DNA of 64,000 bases from an uncultured Clostridia bacterium. GTDB lineage: Bacteria; Bacillota; Clostridia; TANB77; CAG-508. The position numbers and the translations under genes were made by a program. Under the pieces are notes generated by a model. That model was not told the origin of the DNA and searched no databases. It worked only from the letters and a program-made list of their open reading frames with translations. Numbering within the stretch: the first letter of the stretch is position 1; each line of letters begins with the position of its first letter. Below, piece after piece: positions 17,957 to 26,914 of the stretch. The DNA lies in NCBI GenBank assembly GCA_948678575.1, contig CAPPGO010000001.1:124001-188000 (forward strand), read 5' to 3'.

Positions 17957-18000
17957 AAAAATATGGAATTTGGATTTTATTTCAAATTCCATATTTTTTT
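17955..18000. terminator. bidirectional terminator
   Basis: A 12-bp stem (ATATGGAATTTG with its complement) framed by A and T runs, between the small gene and the convergent reverse transcriptase gene. Confidence 0.85.
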
Positions 18001-19471
18001 ACCAATTATAATCATCAAATATATCTAATTCTTTACTTGAAATAACAGGTGTCAATTCCTTTATTACTAATTTGTCTGCAATTAACTCTTCATTTATATC
18101 TATATTAAGCCAACTTGAATTCCATAGCTTAGTGGTACTATCATATATTATTTTACAAATTTTTGAATTGAATTCTCTTTTTGCATTATATGTAAGAGTA
18201 ATCCTTTGTAACCAAATGCTTAAGTAATCTGTATTGGGTAGTTTTGAAAATTTTTCTTCTATACATTTAATTATCAATTCTTTATTACTTTTATTTTCAA
18301 AAGACAATAGTTTACTTAATATTATAACACAAATTTGGTATATGTTCGGATTATTATACATTAAATCAACTATAATACTAATAATTTCTTTATTGTCATT
18401 TCTTTTTTTCTTTAATTTCTCTATTGTCTCTTTATAAAAATCGACCAATATTGTTTTTAAACTTCCACTATTTGGATTTTTATTAGCAAATTCTCTTATA
18501 ACTAGTAATTTCTTTTGTATACTAATATCACTATTAAGATTCAAATCCAAAGCATCTATTTTATCTCGTTTTATAGATTTAGAAATAACATCATTTGATA
18601 TCGTTGTTTTTTGTGTATTCATTTTAAAATTCAAAGTTGATAAATTTTCAGATAATAATTTTAAAATTTTATTTAAAGTTGATTCATCCTTAGTAAATAC
18701 CCTATAATCATCTCTATATCTTAGAATAGTATAGTCCTCAATTTTCTCCTTTTTTAAAATTTCAGTAAGTAATAAATCTCCATATCCTAATACTATCTCT
18801 GCTATAAAATCCATTAATGAGCTTCCTTGTGGAATACCATTAGTTTGTCCATAAGTCATGTTTCTTATTTCCTTATCAATCGCATTTCCTATTAACGTTT
18901 CTTTTCGATTTATTTTTGCAGTAGACATCCCATGCAGTGCCCACGCAATTGAATGCGTATATATCGAACCATAACAATCTGTTATGTCTGTTATACCAAT
19001 CCAATTATATTTTAATGATAATTCTATCGACTTTTGTTCTACATTGTTCCACCAATTCATTATAGATGCCCCTTGGTCTTTAGTCTTTGAGCTTGATTCT
19101 ACTATATCACTACAACACACAATCTTTTCATTACTTTTGAATTCTTTAAATCTATCTACAATTAGTTTCCAATTTTCTGTTTCAGTAATCAGATTTACCA
19201 AATCAACATATATTGCTGGATGTATTAATTGAAACATTCTCCATGCAAATTTCCCATCTTTATTTTGCTGAAATTTATAATTTATATCATCATATTTTTC
19301 GGGTTTATTGTGCCATAATTTAGATAATGGCAAATTATTTATTTTTTTATCTACATCTACTAATAAATTTGTAAAATCTAAATATTCTGGTAAACTCATA
19401 CTAAAATAGCTAGAATTTTTCATGAAATAATTTCTGGCCTCTTCTTCTGTCATATCAAGAACTTTTTTCAT
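17999..19471 (-). CDS. reverse transcriptase of the defence-associated (Abi/UG-like) kind
   Basis: A 490-residue protein. The polymerase core is clear: motif A near 159-171 (GITDITDCYGSIY, aspartates 162/165), motif B near 208-222 (GQTNGIPQGSSLMDFIAE), and the active site YRDD at 252-255 in LRYRDDYRVF. After residue ~330 comes a helical C-terminal domain (~160 residues), as in Abi-type and other unknown-group reverse transcriptases. There is no maturase or endonuclease domain, so it is not a group II intron protein, and I see no retron VTG motif or msr/msd-like RNA beside it. It is the last gene of a three-gene run, 19 bp after the nuclease gene and behind the Argonaute gene, suggesting a joint role. 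Confidence 0.85.
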   Translation of the reverse strand: MKKVLDMTEEEARNYFMKNSSYFSMSLPEYLDFTNLLVDVDKKINNLPLSKLWHNKPEKYDDINYKFQQNKDGKFAWRMFQLIHPAIYVDLVNLITETENWKLIVDRFKEFKSNEKIVCCSDIVESSSKTKDQGASIMNWWNNVEQKSIELSLKYNWIGITDITDCYGSIYTHSIAWALHGMSTAKINRKETLIGNAIDKEIRNMTYGQTNGIPQGSSLMDFIAEIVLGYGDLLLTEILKKEKIEDYTILRYRDDYRVFTKDESTLNKILKLLSENLSTLNFKMNTQKTTISNDVISKSIKRDKIDALDLNLNSDISIQKKLLVIREFANKNPNSGSLKTILVDFYKETIEKLKKKRNDNKEIISIIVDLMYNNPNIYQICVIILSKLLSFENKSNKELIIKCIEEKFSKLPNTDYLSIWLQRITLTYNAKREFNSKICKIIYDSTTKLWNSSWLNIDINEELIADKLVIKELTPVISSKELDIFDDYNW

Positions 19472-19490
19472 TACCTTCCCCCGTTTTCTC

Positions 19491-20537
19491 TTATTTTTCT
19501 AAAATTGTTATTACTTCAAATTCATATTCACCTGTCTCATCCATTTTTTTAGTTCTTCCTTGTAAATCGAAAAAATGATTTCTATCAACAGTCTTATTTT
19601 GCGGATCGTAAATAAAAAATATCATATATTTTGGATTATATCTATAATATGACTCTATATCTATTTTTATTTGCTTAATAAACTCTTTTTCGTCCTTATC
19701 TGAATCTTTTATCATTTTTATTTCTAATATAATTCCAAATTCTTTGAATATAAAATCAGCTCTTTCAGTCTTGCCTCCTACCTGTGGAGTATTTTCTTCT
19801 GGTGTAACTTTTGGAAATATGGATTTTAAAATTACATGTAATAAATCTTGAACATCATATTCATCTTTTATCTCATATTTATCATGATCTTTTCTTCTTT
19901 TTAAAGTCACACTTTTTATAGAATTATTAAATTCTTTTAGTATTCCTAATATAATATCTTTAGGTTCATCATGATATTGAATATCCAATCCTATCATTTT
20001 CTCATATAAATCTTCTAATATTATTAAATCGCTAATATTACTAGCATCTTTAATCATTTCCATATATACTTCTTTTTGTGGTAACTCCATTTTACTATTT
20101 AATATATCTTTTATAATAATTGATTTTATGTCATCATTTCCTTCAATATCATATTTTAATTTTTCTTGTATTTGAGGATAAATTTTATATATCAAATATT
20201 TATTTTCTAATGAAGTGTTTTCATACTTTCTTATCAAATCATTTTCTAATTTAGCATCATTTTGTTTAAGCAAAAAAATCCCAATTAATTCATATATATT
20301 ACTTCTAAAATCCATATTTTTTATAGGTGGCCTTGAAAGAATATTATTCATTATTTTTTCATCTACTGTTTTATTAGAATACCCACATATTGCTAATTCT
20401 TTAAAATTATTAGGGATTACTATATCTGTATTATTTTCATTTCCTCTAATATAATTATATAGATACACATCTATATCTGTTATATCATTTAACAATTTTT
20501 CTCTTAATCTATTAATTTCATCTTTTATAAAAACCAT
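19491..20537 (-). CDS. PD-(D/E)XK nuclease-like protein linked to Argonaute
   Basis: A 348-residue protein. The first ~210 residues are helical and of unknown kind. The C-terminal domain (~215-348) has a restriction-type nuclease signature: E226 in KDEYDVQDLLH, D261 in ERADFIF, E272-x-K274 in GIILEIKMI, then a strand MIFFIYDP. All four core positions are present, so it is probably an active DNase. Its start lies 13 bases inside the end of the Argonaute gene, which implies translational coupling. Nucleases of this fold are known partners of some catalytically inactive long Argonautes. The reverse transcriptase gene starts 19 bp further on. Confidence 0.75.
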   Translation of the reverse strand: MVFIKDEINRLREKLLNDITDIDVYLYNYIRGNENNTDIVIPNNFKELAICGYSNKTVDEKIMNNILSRPPIKNMDFRSNIYELIGIFLLKQNDAKLENDLIRKYENTSLENKYLIYKIYPQIQEKLKYDIEGNDDIKSIIIKDILNSKMELPQKEVYMEMIKDASNISDLIILEDLYEKMIGLDIQYHDEPKDIILGILKEFNNSIKSVTLKRRKDHDKYEIKDEYDVQDLLHVILKSIFPKVTPEENTPQVGGKTERADFIFKEFGIILEIKMIKDSDKDEKEFIKQIKIDIESYYRYNPKYMIFFIYDPQNKTVDRNHFFDLQGRTKKMDETGEYEFEVITILEK

Positions 20538-22507
20538 AATTTATCTCCTATTCCTTTTAATAAATCATAATCCCATCCTTCAATATTTTTTATTTCATTT
20601 GTTAATTTAGATATTAAATATGGATATTGCATAGTTACAGTTTTTTTCGATGGTATAAAACTCCTAAAAGATAAATGACAAAACCAATAAATTTGTTTAG
20701 TAATATAATCTTTGTCTTTAAATGTAGATCGATTATCAATATCTATTAGAAGTGGATTTATGCTCTTATCTGATAGTGATAATAATGTTTTATTTTCATC
20801 TATGTTTATATAAATTCCTTTCCTATTATTTTCTTTTCCTCCATTATTAAACAATCTAAAATTATGATTGTAATTTAAATGTACTATTGCATAACTAATA
20901 TCTAAATAACTAAATTTACTAATAACACTATTTATCGCCTTAATCTCATATTTATTACTAGGAGATTTATTAATATGAAAGATAAGTCTATATTCTTTAC
21001 TAGTATTACCTTGTGTCAATAGAGCTTTTCTTAATGTTTCTTCTAAATAATTTTCAAAAGCTTTTTCATATTCCTGAATTGATGTTAATGGAGTACAATC
21101 AGTAACAATATAATTACCATTGTATTCAAATATTTGTGAAACACCAAATATTTTTCTCTGAAATTTATCAAAGCACGAAGAAATACCTATTATAAATTCC
21201 TGTTTTTCTTTTTCTATCTTTTCAACTGTCCAGGCTGTTCCTCCTATTTTGGCATAAATATTTAATGATATATTATTTAAAATAAAATCATTAATTCCCT
21301 TTATCCTTTCAATTAAAATTTCTTGAGAAGGTATTCCTTGCCCTATTAATTTAGCCTTACAATAGTAATATGGTGAATTAATTACATTTAATTTTTTTTG
21401 TTTTTCTTCCAAAACCACTAATACTATATCTGGTTTTTCATCATTAGCAATTAAATTATCATAAATTACTTTTTTATAGTCAGCAAGACTTGTATCATTT
21501 AAATAATATTTGTTAAATTCAATTTTAAGATGAAAAATTTCCTCCAACTTTTTATTTAATTTTATAGAAAAAACTTCTTCTGTTCCTTCATATTTTTGCG
21601 GGCATATAACAGCACATTTTATTTTTTTATTTGTAAACATTTCGTATGTATAAGGTTTTAATTCTTTTAATGATTTATCATATTTTCCTTTTTGAGTTTT
21701 ATTAGAATAATAGTAATGATCTGGTATTGATAAATTATCCATTGAAAAAGCATTATTTTTATATGGTAAATTATTAAAAAAAATCTCTGATACTTTTATA
21801 TTATCGTTTATATATATATTAGATAAATGTTGTTTTAAATAGGCATATGTGCCATTAATATCTTTATATTGTTCTATAAATGAGTTGGCTTTCCATATTG
21901 TCGTTTTATATAAATTTTCACTATTTGTATTTTCAAGAAATCTATTCAATGCTATTTTATTACAAAATACATTATCATTGTCACTTTTTAAATCCCTAGT
22001 ATCAACTCCATGTTCTGACAATTGCTTCTTATTCCAAATGAATCTATTCTTTGTTCTAAACGACATCGTTATTCCTAACATTTTGTTTTCTTTACTATAA
22101 AAACTATCTAATATTAATATTTTTTTTACCTCTAATCCTTCAATATTCTTCATGATATTCTTATTTGAACATATTTCAAAAGCACTTGAATATTTTTGTT
22201 TTTTTACAAATGCTCCATTCTTTTCAAAATAGTTTGCAATACTATTTATCAACATTATTCTAAATATTTGTGGATAATCATCTAGTGATAAATGTATACG
22301 AATTCCCCCAATATCTGTAGGAATAATGATATCTTTATGTTTTTTCCAATAGTATATTTTATTCCCTTCAAACCTATGAAAATATATGTCCTGATATTTT
22401 TTTCTTAGTTCTTCAAATGTTTCCTTATCTTTATAGTCAATAGTATATACCTCTACTATATTATTACTTAATTTACACTCGAAAAAATTTAAAAATGTGC
22501 CACTCAT
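20525..22507 (-). CDS. prokaryotic Argonaute, catalytically degenerate Piwi domain
   Basis: A 660-residue protein. Residues 1 to ~280 form an N-terminal half unlike other domains I know. From ~290 a MID domain shows the guide 5'-phosphate pocket: YYYCKAKL (380-387), IGQGIPSQ with Q390/Q395, and K420 in IYAKIGG. Piwi follows and ends with ITKQIYWFCHLSFRSFIPSKK, a typical Piwi close. The slicing aspartates are missing: the first is serine in FIIGISSC (S443), the third site reads FHINKSPSN, and the fourth site lacks Asp/His. It should bind guide and target but not cut, which fits coupling to the nuclease gene that overlaps its end. Long-B type is the likeliest class. Confidence 0.85.
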   Translation of the reverse strand: MSGTFLNFFECKLSNNIVEVYTIDYKDKETFEELRKKYQDIYFHRFEGNKIYYWKKHKDIIIPTDIGGIRIHLSLDDYPQIFRIMLINSIANYFEKNGAFVKKQKYSSAFEICSNKNIMKNIEGLEVKKILILDSFYSKENKMLGITMSFRTKNRFIWNKKQLSEHGVDTRDLKSDNDNVFCNKIALNRFLENTNSENLYKTTIWKANSFIEQYKDINGTYAYLKQHLSNIYINDNIKVSEIFFNNLPYKNNAFSMDNLSIPDHYYYSNKTQKGKYDKSLKELKPYTYEMFTNKKIKCAVICPQKYEGTEEVFSIKLNKKLEEIFHLKIEFNKYYLNDTSLADYKKVIYDNLIANDEKPDIVLVVLEEKQKKLNVINSPYYYCKAKLIGQGIPSQEILIERIKGINDFILNNISLNIYAKIGGTAWTVEKIEKEKQEFIIGISSCFDKFQRKIFGVSQIFEYNGNYIVTDCTPLTSIQEYEKAFENYLEETLRKALLTQGNTSKEYRLIFHINKSPSNKYEIKAINSVISKFSYLDISYAIVHLNYNHNFRLFNNGGKENNRKGIYINIDENKTLLSLSDKSINPLLIDIDNRSTFKDKDYITKQIYWFCHLSFRSFIPSKKTVTMQYPYLISKLTNEIKNIEGWDYDLLKGIGDKLWFL

Positions 22508-22542
22508 TATTCTTGCCCCCTTATATAAAACCCTATTTATAC

Positions 22543-22592
22543 AAAAAGCAAAGCAATCCTATAACTATTAATTATCCTCATACTTTGCTTTT
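22543..22592 (-). terminator. terminator between rloB and the Argonaute operon
   Basis: Arms AAAAAGCAAAG and CTTTGCTTTT with a 29-base loop; on the minus strand the stem ends in CTTTTTG. It lies 12 bp past the RloB-like gene's stop and just ahead of the Argonaute gene, so the two units are probably transcribed separately. Confidence 0.65.
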
Positions 22593-22603
22593 CTTTCGTA
22601 AAA

Positions 22604-23248
22604 TTATTCTAAATATTCTTTTAATCCATCAACTATTTTATAGACTCTAGTCATTGGATTTCTATCTGATGCTTGTCCATTTTTATTTAACTTTTCCATA
22701 TACTCACAATTCTTTATTGCTATATCGAGTTTTCTATCCTTAGTTACTTTCTCAAAAATTTTACCATCATTTTTCTTATATGTACCTAATCCATTTCTTT
22801 GAAATTCTTTATCTAACTCATCTAGTATTTCATCTTTTGACATAACCTTGCTAACTCGTTTTAAATGTGATAATAGCCAAAGTTCAAAGTTCGGATTAGA
22901 CCATGCCACATTATAATCACAATTTTTAATCGCTTGATTAAATTGTTCGTCACTATAATCATCTTTATCAAATACTACCCAAACTTGTCCATACACTTTA
23001 TTAGAGTAATTTACATATTTTTGAGTATATTTTACTAAATCAGTGGTGTTTCTTCCTGTTCCTTTAATATCAATATTGGGAATTAGTACCTCTACTTTCT
23101 TTCCGTACTTTCTATTTATATCCTGTTTTAATCCATTAAAGTAATTAGGTTCTGTTTGCTTTCCTTCGCATATTATCAAATAATTTGCTGGTGCTATTTG
23201 CAAAAAATTCGATTTTCTTTTTGATTTTCCAGCTTCTTTGCTTTTCAT
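22604..23248 (-). CDS. RloB-like protein (AbiLii type)
   Basis: A 214-residue RloB-domain protein. The hallmark N-terminal strand NYLIICEGKQTEPNYF carries the Toprim-like glutamate, and VWVVFDKDDY near residue 92 supplies the acidic pair of a Toprim-type metal site. SNPNFELWLLSHL, also conserved in the family, follows. It abuts the RloA-like ATPase gene with no gap. ATPase plus RloB pairs are the AbiL abortive-infection architecture; the ATPase is thought to sense infection and the Toprim partner to act on nucleic acid. The pair is seen here; phage defence is inferred. Confidence 0.88.
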   Translation of the reverse strand: MKSKEAGKSKRKSNFLQIAPANYLIICEGKQTEPNYFNGLKQDINRKYGKKVEVLIPNIDIKGTGRNTTDLVKYTQKYVNYSNKVYGQVWVVFDKDDYSDEQFNQAIKNCDYNVAWSNPNFELWLLSHLKRVSKVMSKDEILDELDKEFQRNGLGTYKKNDGKIFEKVTKDRKLDIAIKNCEYMEKLNKNGQASDRNPMTRVYKIVDGLKEYLE

Positions 23249-24457
23249 TTATAATACCTCAAAATCCTCTAATACTGGAATAGCACCATATCTTCCAGAT
23301 AAATAATCTTTATTGTAAGTTGCGTCATTTCTAACTTTTACATCGTTAATTTTATAATCAGCCAAAGAATATATTTTAGAAATTCCATCTTTATCTTTTT
23401 CAGCAAACCATATTTCATCTCTTCTAAAAGTATCTTTATTTAAATTTACAGTATCATGTGTTGAATATATTAATTGACCATTTCCTTTGTTTGTATCACT
23501 ATTATGAAATAGGTTAATAATATATCTTGTTAATAATGGATGTAATTTTGCATCTAATTCATCAACAAATAATACCATTCCGTTTTTTAGTGAATCCATA
23601 AAAAAATCAAATAAGTAAAACATTTTTCTAGTTCCATTAGATTCCAAATAAAATGGCAATGCCTTTTCTTCTCCATTTTCTCCTCTATGAGTAACCTTAA
23701 TATCCACAATTCCATTATTGTTTTTTACTGCTTCTACAGAATCTGGTATAGTATTTATATCTTCTATTCCAGCATCAAATGTTTTTATAAATTTTAATAA
23801 TTCCTTTTTATAATTTTTATCAGTTAATATTTTAAATGAAACTCTTTTATCAATGATTCCCTCAAAATCAGGATTTCCTAAATCTAAATAATTGCTATTC
23901 ATAAACCAATAATAAACATTTGCAAAATCTTCGTTATCTTTATCTATTTTACTATATATATTCAAAAATAATGTCTTTTCATCTATATTTGATAAACCAG
24001 CTATTTTATTTGTTTTCATTGTTACATTATTATTTTCTCTTTCAAATATAGAATAAAATTTATTAACTCTTTTTTCATATAGCCATTCTGAAATTATATT
24101 ATCTTTTACTAATTCAAAACCATATTTATATATTTTATTATTTTTTGCTAGTATTTCTACTTCTAGGGCAATTGGTTCATCATTTATCATAAAACTATAT
24201 ATATTTTCTTCATCTATTGGAGAACTTTTTTTAGAATCATCACTTATTAATATTCTATTTTTCATATAATCAAAGGCTTGTAATACATTAGTTTTTCCAC
24301 TAGCATTAGCACCATAAATTGCAGATACTTTTAAATATTCACCATTATCTATTTTAGCAACATTATACTCATGTTCTTTTAATGATGTTGCTTCCATATC
24401 TAAACAATTTTCGTCTTTAAATGATTTGAAATTTTTAAAACTAAATCTTATTAACAT
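23249..24457 (-). CDS. AAA15-family ATPase, RloA/AbiLi-like
   Basis: A 402-residue ABC/SMC-type ATPase. It opens with FSFKNFKSFKDENCLDM and the Walker A loop YGANASGKTNVL (about 49-60). Toward the end come a signature-like LESNGTRKMFYLFDF, Walker B VLFVDELDAKLHP, and a switch histidine in STHDTVNL. This is the layout of OLD/RloA-type ATPases in defence modules. Translated from an AGGAGG site and driven by one or two sigma-A promoters, the upstream one overlapped by a long palindrome. It overlaps or abuts its RloB partner directly, so the pair is an AbiL-like toxin-type defence unit. Confidence 0.9.
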   Translation of the reverse strand: MLIRFSFKNFKSFKDENCLDMEATSLKEHEYNVAKIDNGEYLKVSAIYGANASGKTNVLQAFDYMKNRILISDDSKKSSPIDEENIYSFMINDEPIALEVEILAKNNKIYKYGFELVKDNIISEWLYEKRVNKFYSIFERENNNVTMKTNKIAGLSNIDEKTLFLNIYSKIDKDNEDFANVYYWFMNSNYLDLGNPDFEGIIDKRVSFKILTDKNYKKELLKFIKTFDAGIEDINTIPDSVEAVKNNNGIVDIKVTHRGENGEEKALPFYLESNGTRKMFYLFDFFMDSLKNGMVLFVDELDAKLHPLLTRYIINLFHNSDTNKGNGQLIYSTHDTVNLNKDTFRRDEIWFAEKDKDGISKIYSLADYKINDVKVRNDATYNKDYLSGRYGAIPVLEDFEVL

Positions 24458-24482
24458 TTTAAAATCCTCCTTTACTTTATAT

Positions 24483-24511
24483 ATTATATGCTAAAGTCAA
24501 AAAAATATCAA
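24483..24511 (-). promoter_or_regulatory. proximal promoter of the RloAB-type operon
   Basis: Minus strand TTGATA (24506-24511), 17-base spacer, TATAAT (24483-24488), 26 bp ahead of the start codon. Confidence 0.6.
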
Positions 24512-24556
24512 TATTTTTGAGATATTTTCTCAATTTTATTGATATTTTTAAATAAT

Positions 24557-24600
24557 ATTATAATTGTTTGCTATTTTAAAGTGCAATTTTTGCACTTTAA
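24557..24600 (-). promoter_or_regulatory. distal promoter overlapped by a palindrome
   Basis: Minus strand TTGCAC (24581-24586), 18-base spacer, TATAAT (24557-24562). The -35 lies inside the palindrome TTAAAGTGCAA-TTT-TTGCACTTTAA (24576-24600), and a third half-site, TTGCACTTTAA, lies at 24612-24622. The arrangement looks like an operator for a repressor or activator of the RloAB-type pair. Confidence 0.5.
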
Positions 24601-24638
24601 AAATGTTAAAATTGCACTTTAAGTTTACAATTAACCCT

Positions 24639-24926
24639 CTATTCTATCTTTTTGTTTAAAGAAAAATTGCTAAGATCTTTATATTTATCATTTTCCCACT
24701 CTTCATATTTCCTTCTATAATTTTCTTCATCACTTGCTAATACTTCTGTGCCATCATCGAAAATTATTAAAATTTTACTAAAATCTTTTCCTCCAAAACG
24801 TAAATATTCATTACCACCATCAATGTGGCAGCTTTCACATTTACAAGATACTAAATTATGCACACTTTTTGATTCAATTATATCTCCACAAATCAAACAT
24901 TTAATTTTCATACTTAAATTCCTCAT
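24639..24926 (-). CDS. small zinc-ribbon-like protein
   Basis: A 95-residue protein with four cysteines in two knuckles, CLICGD near residues 10-15 and CKCESC near 28-33, followed by HIDGGNEYLRFGG and an acidic C-terminus. The opening looks like a zinc ribbon; such small proteins are seen in Firmicute mobile elements without assigned role. It starts 14 bp after the DUF2075 gene, third in line after MazG and DUF2075, so it is probably co-expressed with them. The likely start is the internal Met of the motif MKIKCLICG at 24911, or the ATG at 24926. Confidence 0.6.
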   Translation of the reverse strand: MRNLSMKIKCLICGDIIESKSVHNLVSCKCESCHIDGGNEYLRFGGKDFSKILIIFDDGTEVLASDEENYRRKYEEWENDKYKDLSNFSLNKKIE

Positions 24927-24940
24927 CTATATATTCTCTA

Positions 24941-26887
24941 CTATTCATATCTATATTCTTCACTATCTTCAGCAACCATTAAGTCACTATAGTTTTCATC
25001 CTCATCGATTGGATAAACAATTTCATTAATATGTTCTAATCTTCTTTTTAAATATGCTGCCAAAGCTTTATCTTCACAATATATATAACATCCATTTTGT
25101 CCTCTTGTTAATAATGTTCTATATGTATTTTTTATAATTTCATCTGCTAACTTTAGAGCTCCTTCTGGATTTTCTTTATACATCTTTTTAATTCCAGATA
25201 ATGACTTGTCTGTTGATGCTCTTTCTTTAAAATCTGTTACAACTTTTCCATTTTCATATCGCAAGTCTTTCCCTATAATTACCCCAACATAATCAAACTC
25301 TAATCCTTGTGATGTGTGTATACAACCAGCTTGTTCAACAGATTCTTTATCTATTGCCCAAATTGTTTTATTAAAATTCCATTTCATTTTAAAATCATAT
25401 TCTGGTATTTCTATATCATATTTATCCCCTTTAGGATCTTCTTTTGAAATCCAATCCCAACAATATCCCGCCAATATTCTTGATTTATTTTTAATATTGT
25501 TACATCTAATAATCTGTTCTTTTAGGTCATTTGGATTATCAAAAATTTTAACTTTATAATCTCTAAGAAATGTCATATCTACTTCTTCATCATTTTTGTC
25601 ATCATACTGTAGAGAGCTTTCTACCCAATCTATAAATTTTTCAGCTCCTCCACATCTAAATTGTGCATTTAGTTTTCCATATGATATTTCGGCATTTAAT
25701 TCTTTAGCAAAAAACTCTATCCTTTCTTTCGTTCCATAATCATCTATATGTATACGTTGTTTTGAATCAATAAAAAATATCGCAAATCTAGTAGCATTAA
25801 TAATCTCTTTTATTTGATTCTCTCCTCTTTTTAGGAATCCTGTTTTTTCGGTGAGTCTATGTGCTTCATCAACAATTAATGCATCAAACATATTACTTTT
25901 TTCTTTTATATACGATCCTGATCCACAAAATAAATTATCAATTTCAGTCTTTTTATATGTTCCTTTTAATTGAACAGAATATACATCTCTTGGCGTTTGA
26001 TTTTTTGTTATATACTGACAATTCATTCCATACTTTCCTAAAAGTTGTCCTAATAAATTTATTGCAATTACAGACTTTCCTGTACCAGGACCACCTTCTA
26101 CAATATAAACTCTTTTTTTACCATCTTTTTTTGATAATTTTGCTAATCTTTTTGCTTCCTCAAATACATCCTTTTGTAAGTCTACCATAGAAAATTCTTC
26201 TTTTCCATTCAACATATTTAGTATATTATCTTGTAGCTGTTTTGAAGGTTTAATACCACCTTCTTCTAATATATATAAAGTTTCCTTATGGTCCCCATAT
26301 TTTATATGTTTGCTAATAAAATCCTTTAACTTATCGTTTTCTCCATTTAAAAAGATTGGTGATTCTTCTAAAAGTTCTTTATAGTGATTATCCGTTATTG
26401 CATCATTTTCTTTTTTTTCATATCTATGTAAGCATGAACATGGATATATAGCCATTTTATCATCTTCTGCAGCTGCATAAAAGTTCTTTATGACTTTTGC
26501 ATATGAAAGTGCTTGATATGAAGGATGTTGTACAATCCCATAAGCTTTTACCTCTACCATATCATCTCTGTCTGTGACCACTTTGACACTATTCCATCTT
26601 TTAAGTTCTATTACTATAATTGTGTGTTTCTTTTCTTCATTTAATCCACATATTATAAAGTCCACTCTTAGTTTTGAATTATATAATTTAAATTCCATAG
26701 CTACAGAAATATCATTTGGAAATCTATTGTCTCTTAATATTCTTTCCATATGATTTGCTGTATCTATCCAAGACTCATTTTCACTGCTTCCAACATTAAA
26801 CCCTATTCTCTCTTTAATTTTTTTTGCTACTTGATCATTATAAACATCTTCCAAAAAAGATTGCTTTGTTGCTTCATATACTATCAT
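24941..26887 (-). CDS. DUF2075 / Schlafen-group-3-type helicase-like ATPase with N-terminal nuclease-like domain
   Basis: About 648 residues. The first ~130 hold a PD-(D/E)XK-like pattern: DFIICG strand, then HTIIVIELKRWNSV with E-x-K. From ~265 comes a P-loop ATPase: Walker A VEGGPGTGKSVIA, Walker B DALIVDEAHRL, a helicase-like IDSKQRIH, and near the C-terminus SQGLEFDYVGVIIG and TRGQNGCYIYC, as in superfamily 1 helicases. I chose the ATG at 26887, with a GGGGG site before it, over the upstream GTG. It follows a MazG-type gene by 27 bp. Nuclease-helicase fusions in an island of this sort suggest phage defence, but no named system is claimed. Confidence 0.8.
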   Translation of the reverse strand: MIVYEATKQSFLEDVYNDQVAKKIKERIGFNVGSSENESWIDTANHMERILRDNRFPNDISVAMEFKLYNSKLRVDFIICGLNEEKKHTIIVIELKRWNSVKVVTDRDDMVEVKAYGIVQHPSYQALSYAKVIKNFYAAAEDDKMAIYPCSCLHRYEKKENDAITDNHYKELLEESPIFLNGENDKLKDFISKHIKYGDHKETLYILEEGGIKPSKQLQDNILNMLNGKEEFSMVDLQKDVFEEAKRLAKLSKKDGKKRVYIVEGGPGTGKSVIAINLLGQLLGKYGMNCQYITKNQTPRDVYSVQLKGTYKKTEIDNLFCGSGSYIKEKSNMFDALIVDEAHRLTEKTGFLKRGENQIKEIINATRFAIFFIDSKQRIHIDDYGTKERIEFFAKELNAEISYGKLNAQFRCGGAEKFIDWVESSLQYDDKNDEEVDMTFLRDYKVKIFDNPNDLKEQIIRCNNIKNKSRILAGYCWDWISKEDPKGDKYDIEIPEYDFKMKWNFNKTIWAIDKESVEQAGCIHTSQGLEFDYVGVIIGKDLRYENGKVVTDFKERASTDKSLSGIKKMYKENPEGALKLADEIIKNTYRTLLTRGQNGCYIYCEDKALAAYLKRRLEHINEIVYPIDEDENYSDLMVAEDSEEYRYE

Positions 26888-26914
26888 AATAATTGCCCCC
26901 ACTAATTATTACTT

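Noticed and set aside
17999..19471. Retron or group II intron identity for the reverse transcriptase
   Set aside because: No maturase or endonuclease domain, no retron VTG motif and no msr/msd-like inverted-repeat RNA upstream; its neighbour is the nuclease gene.
20525..22507. Active slicing Argonaute
   Set aside because: The first catalytic Asp is Ser in GISSC, and the third and fourth sites lack acids, so cutting by Piwi itself is unlikely.
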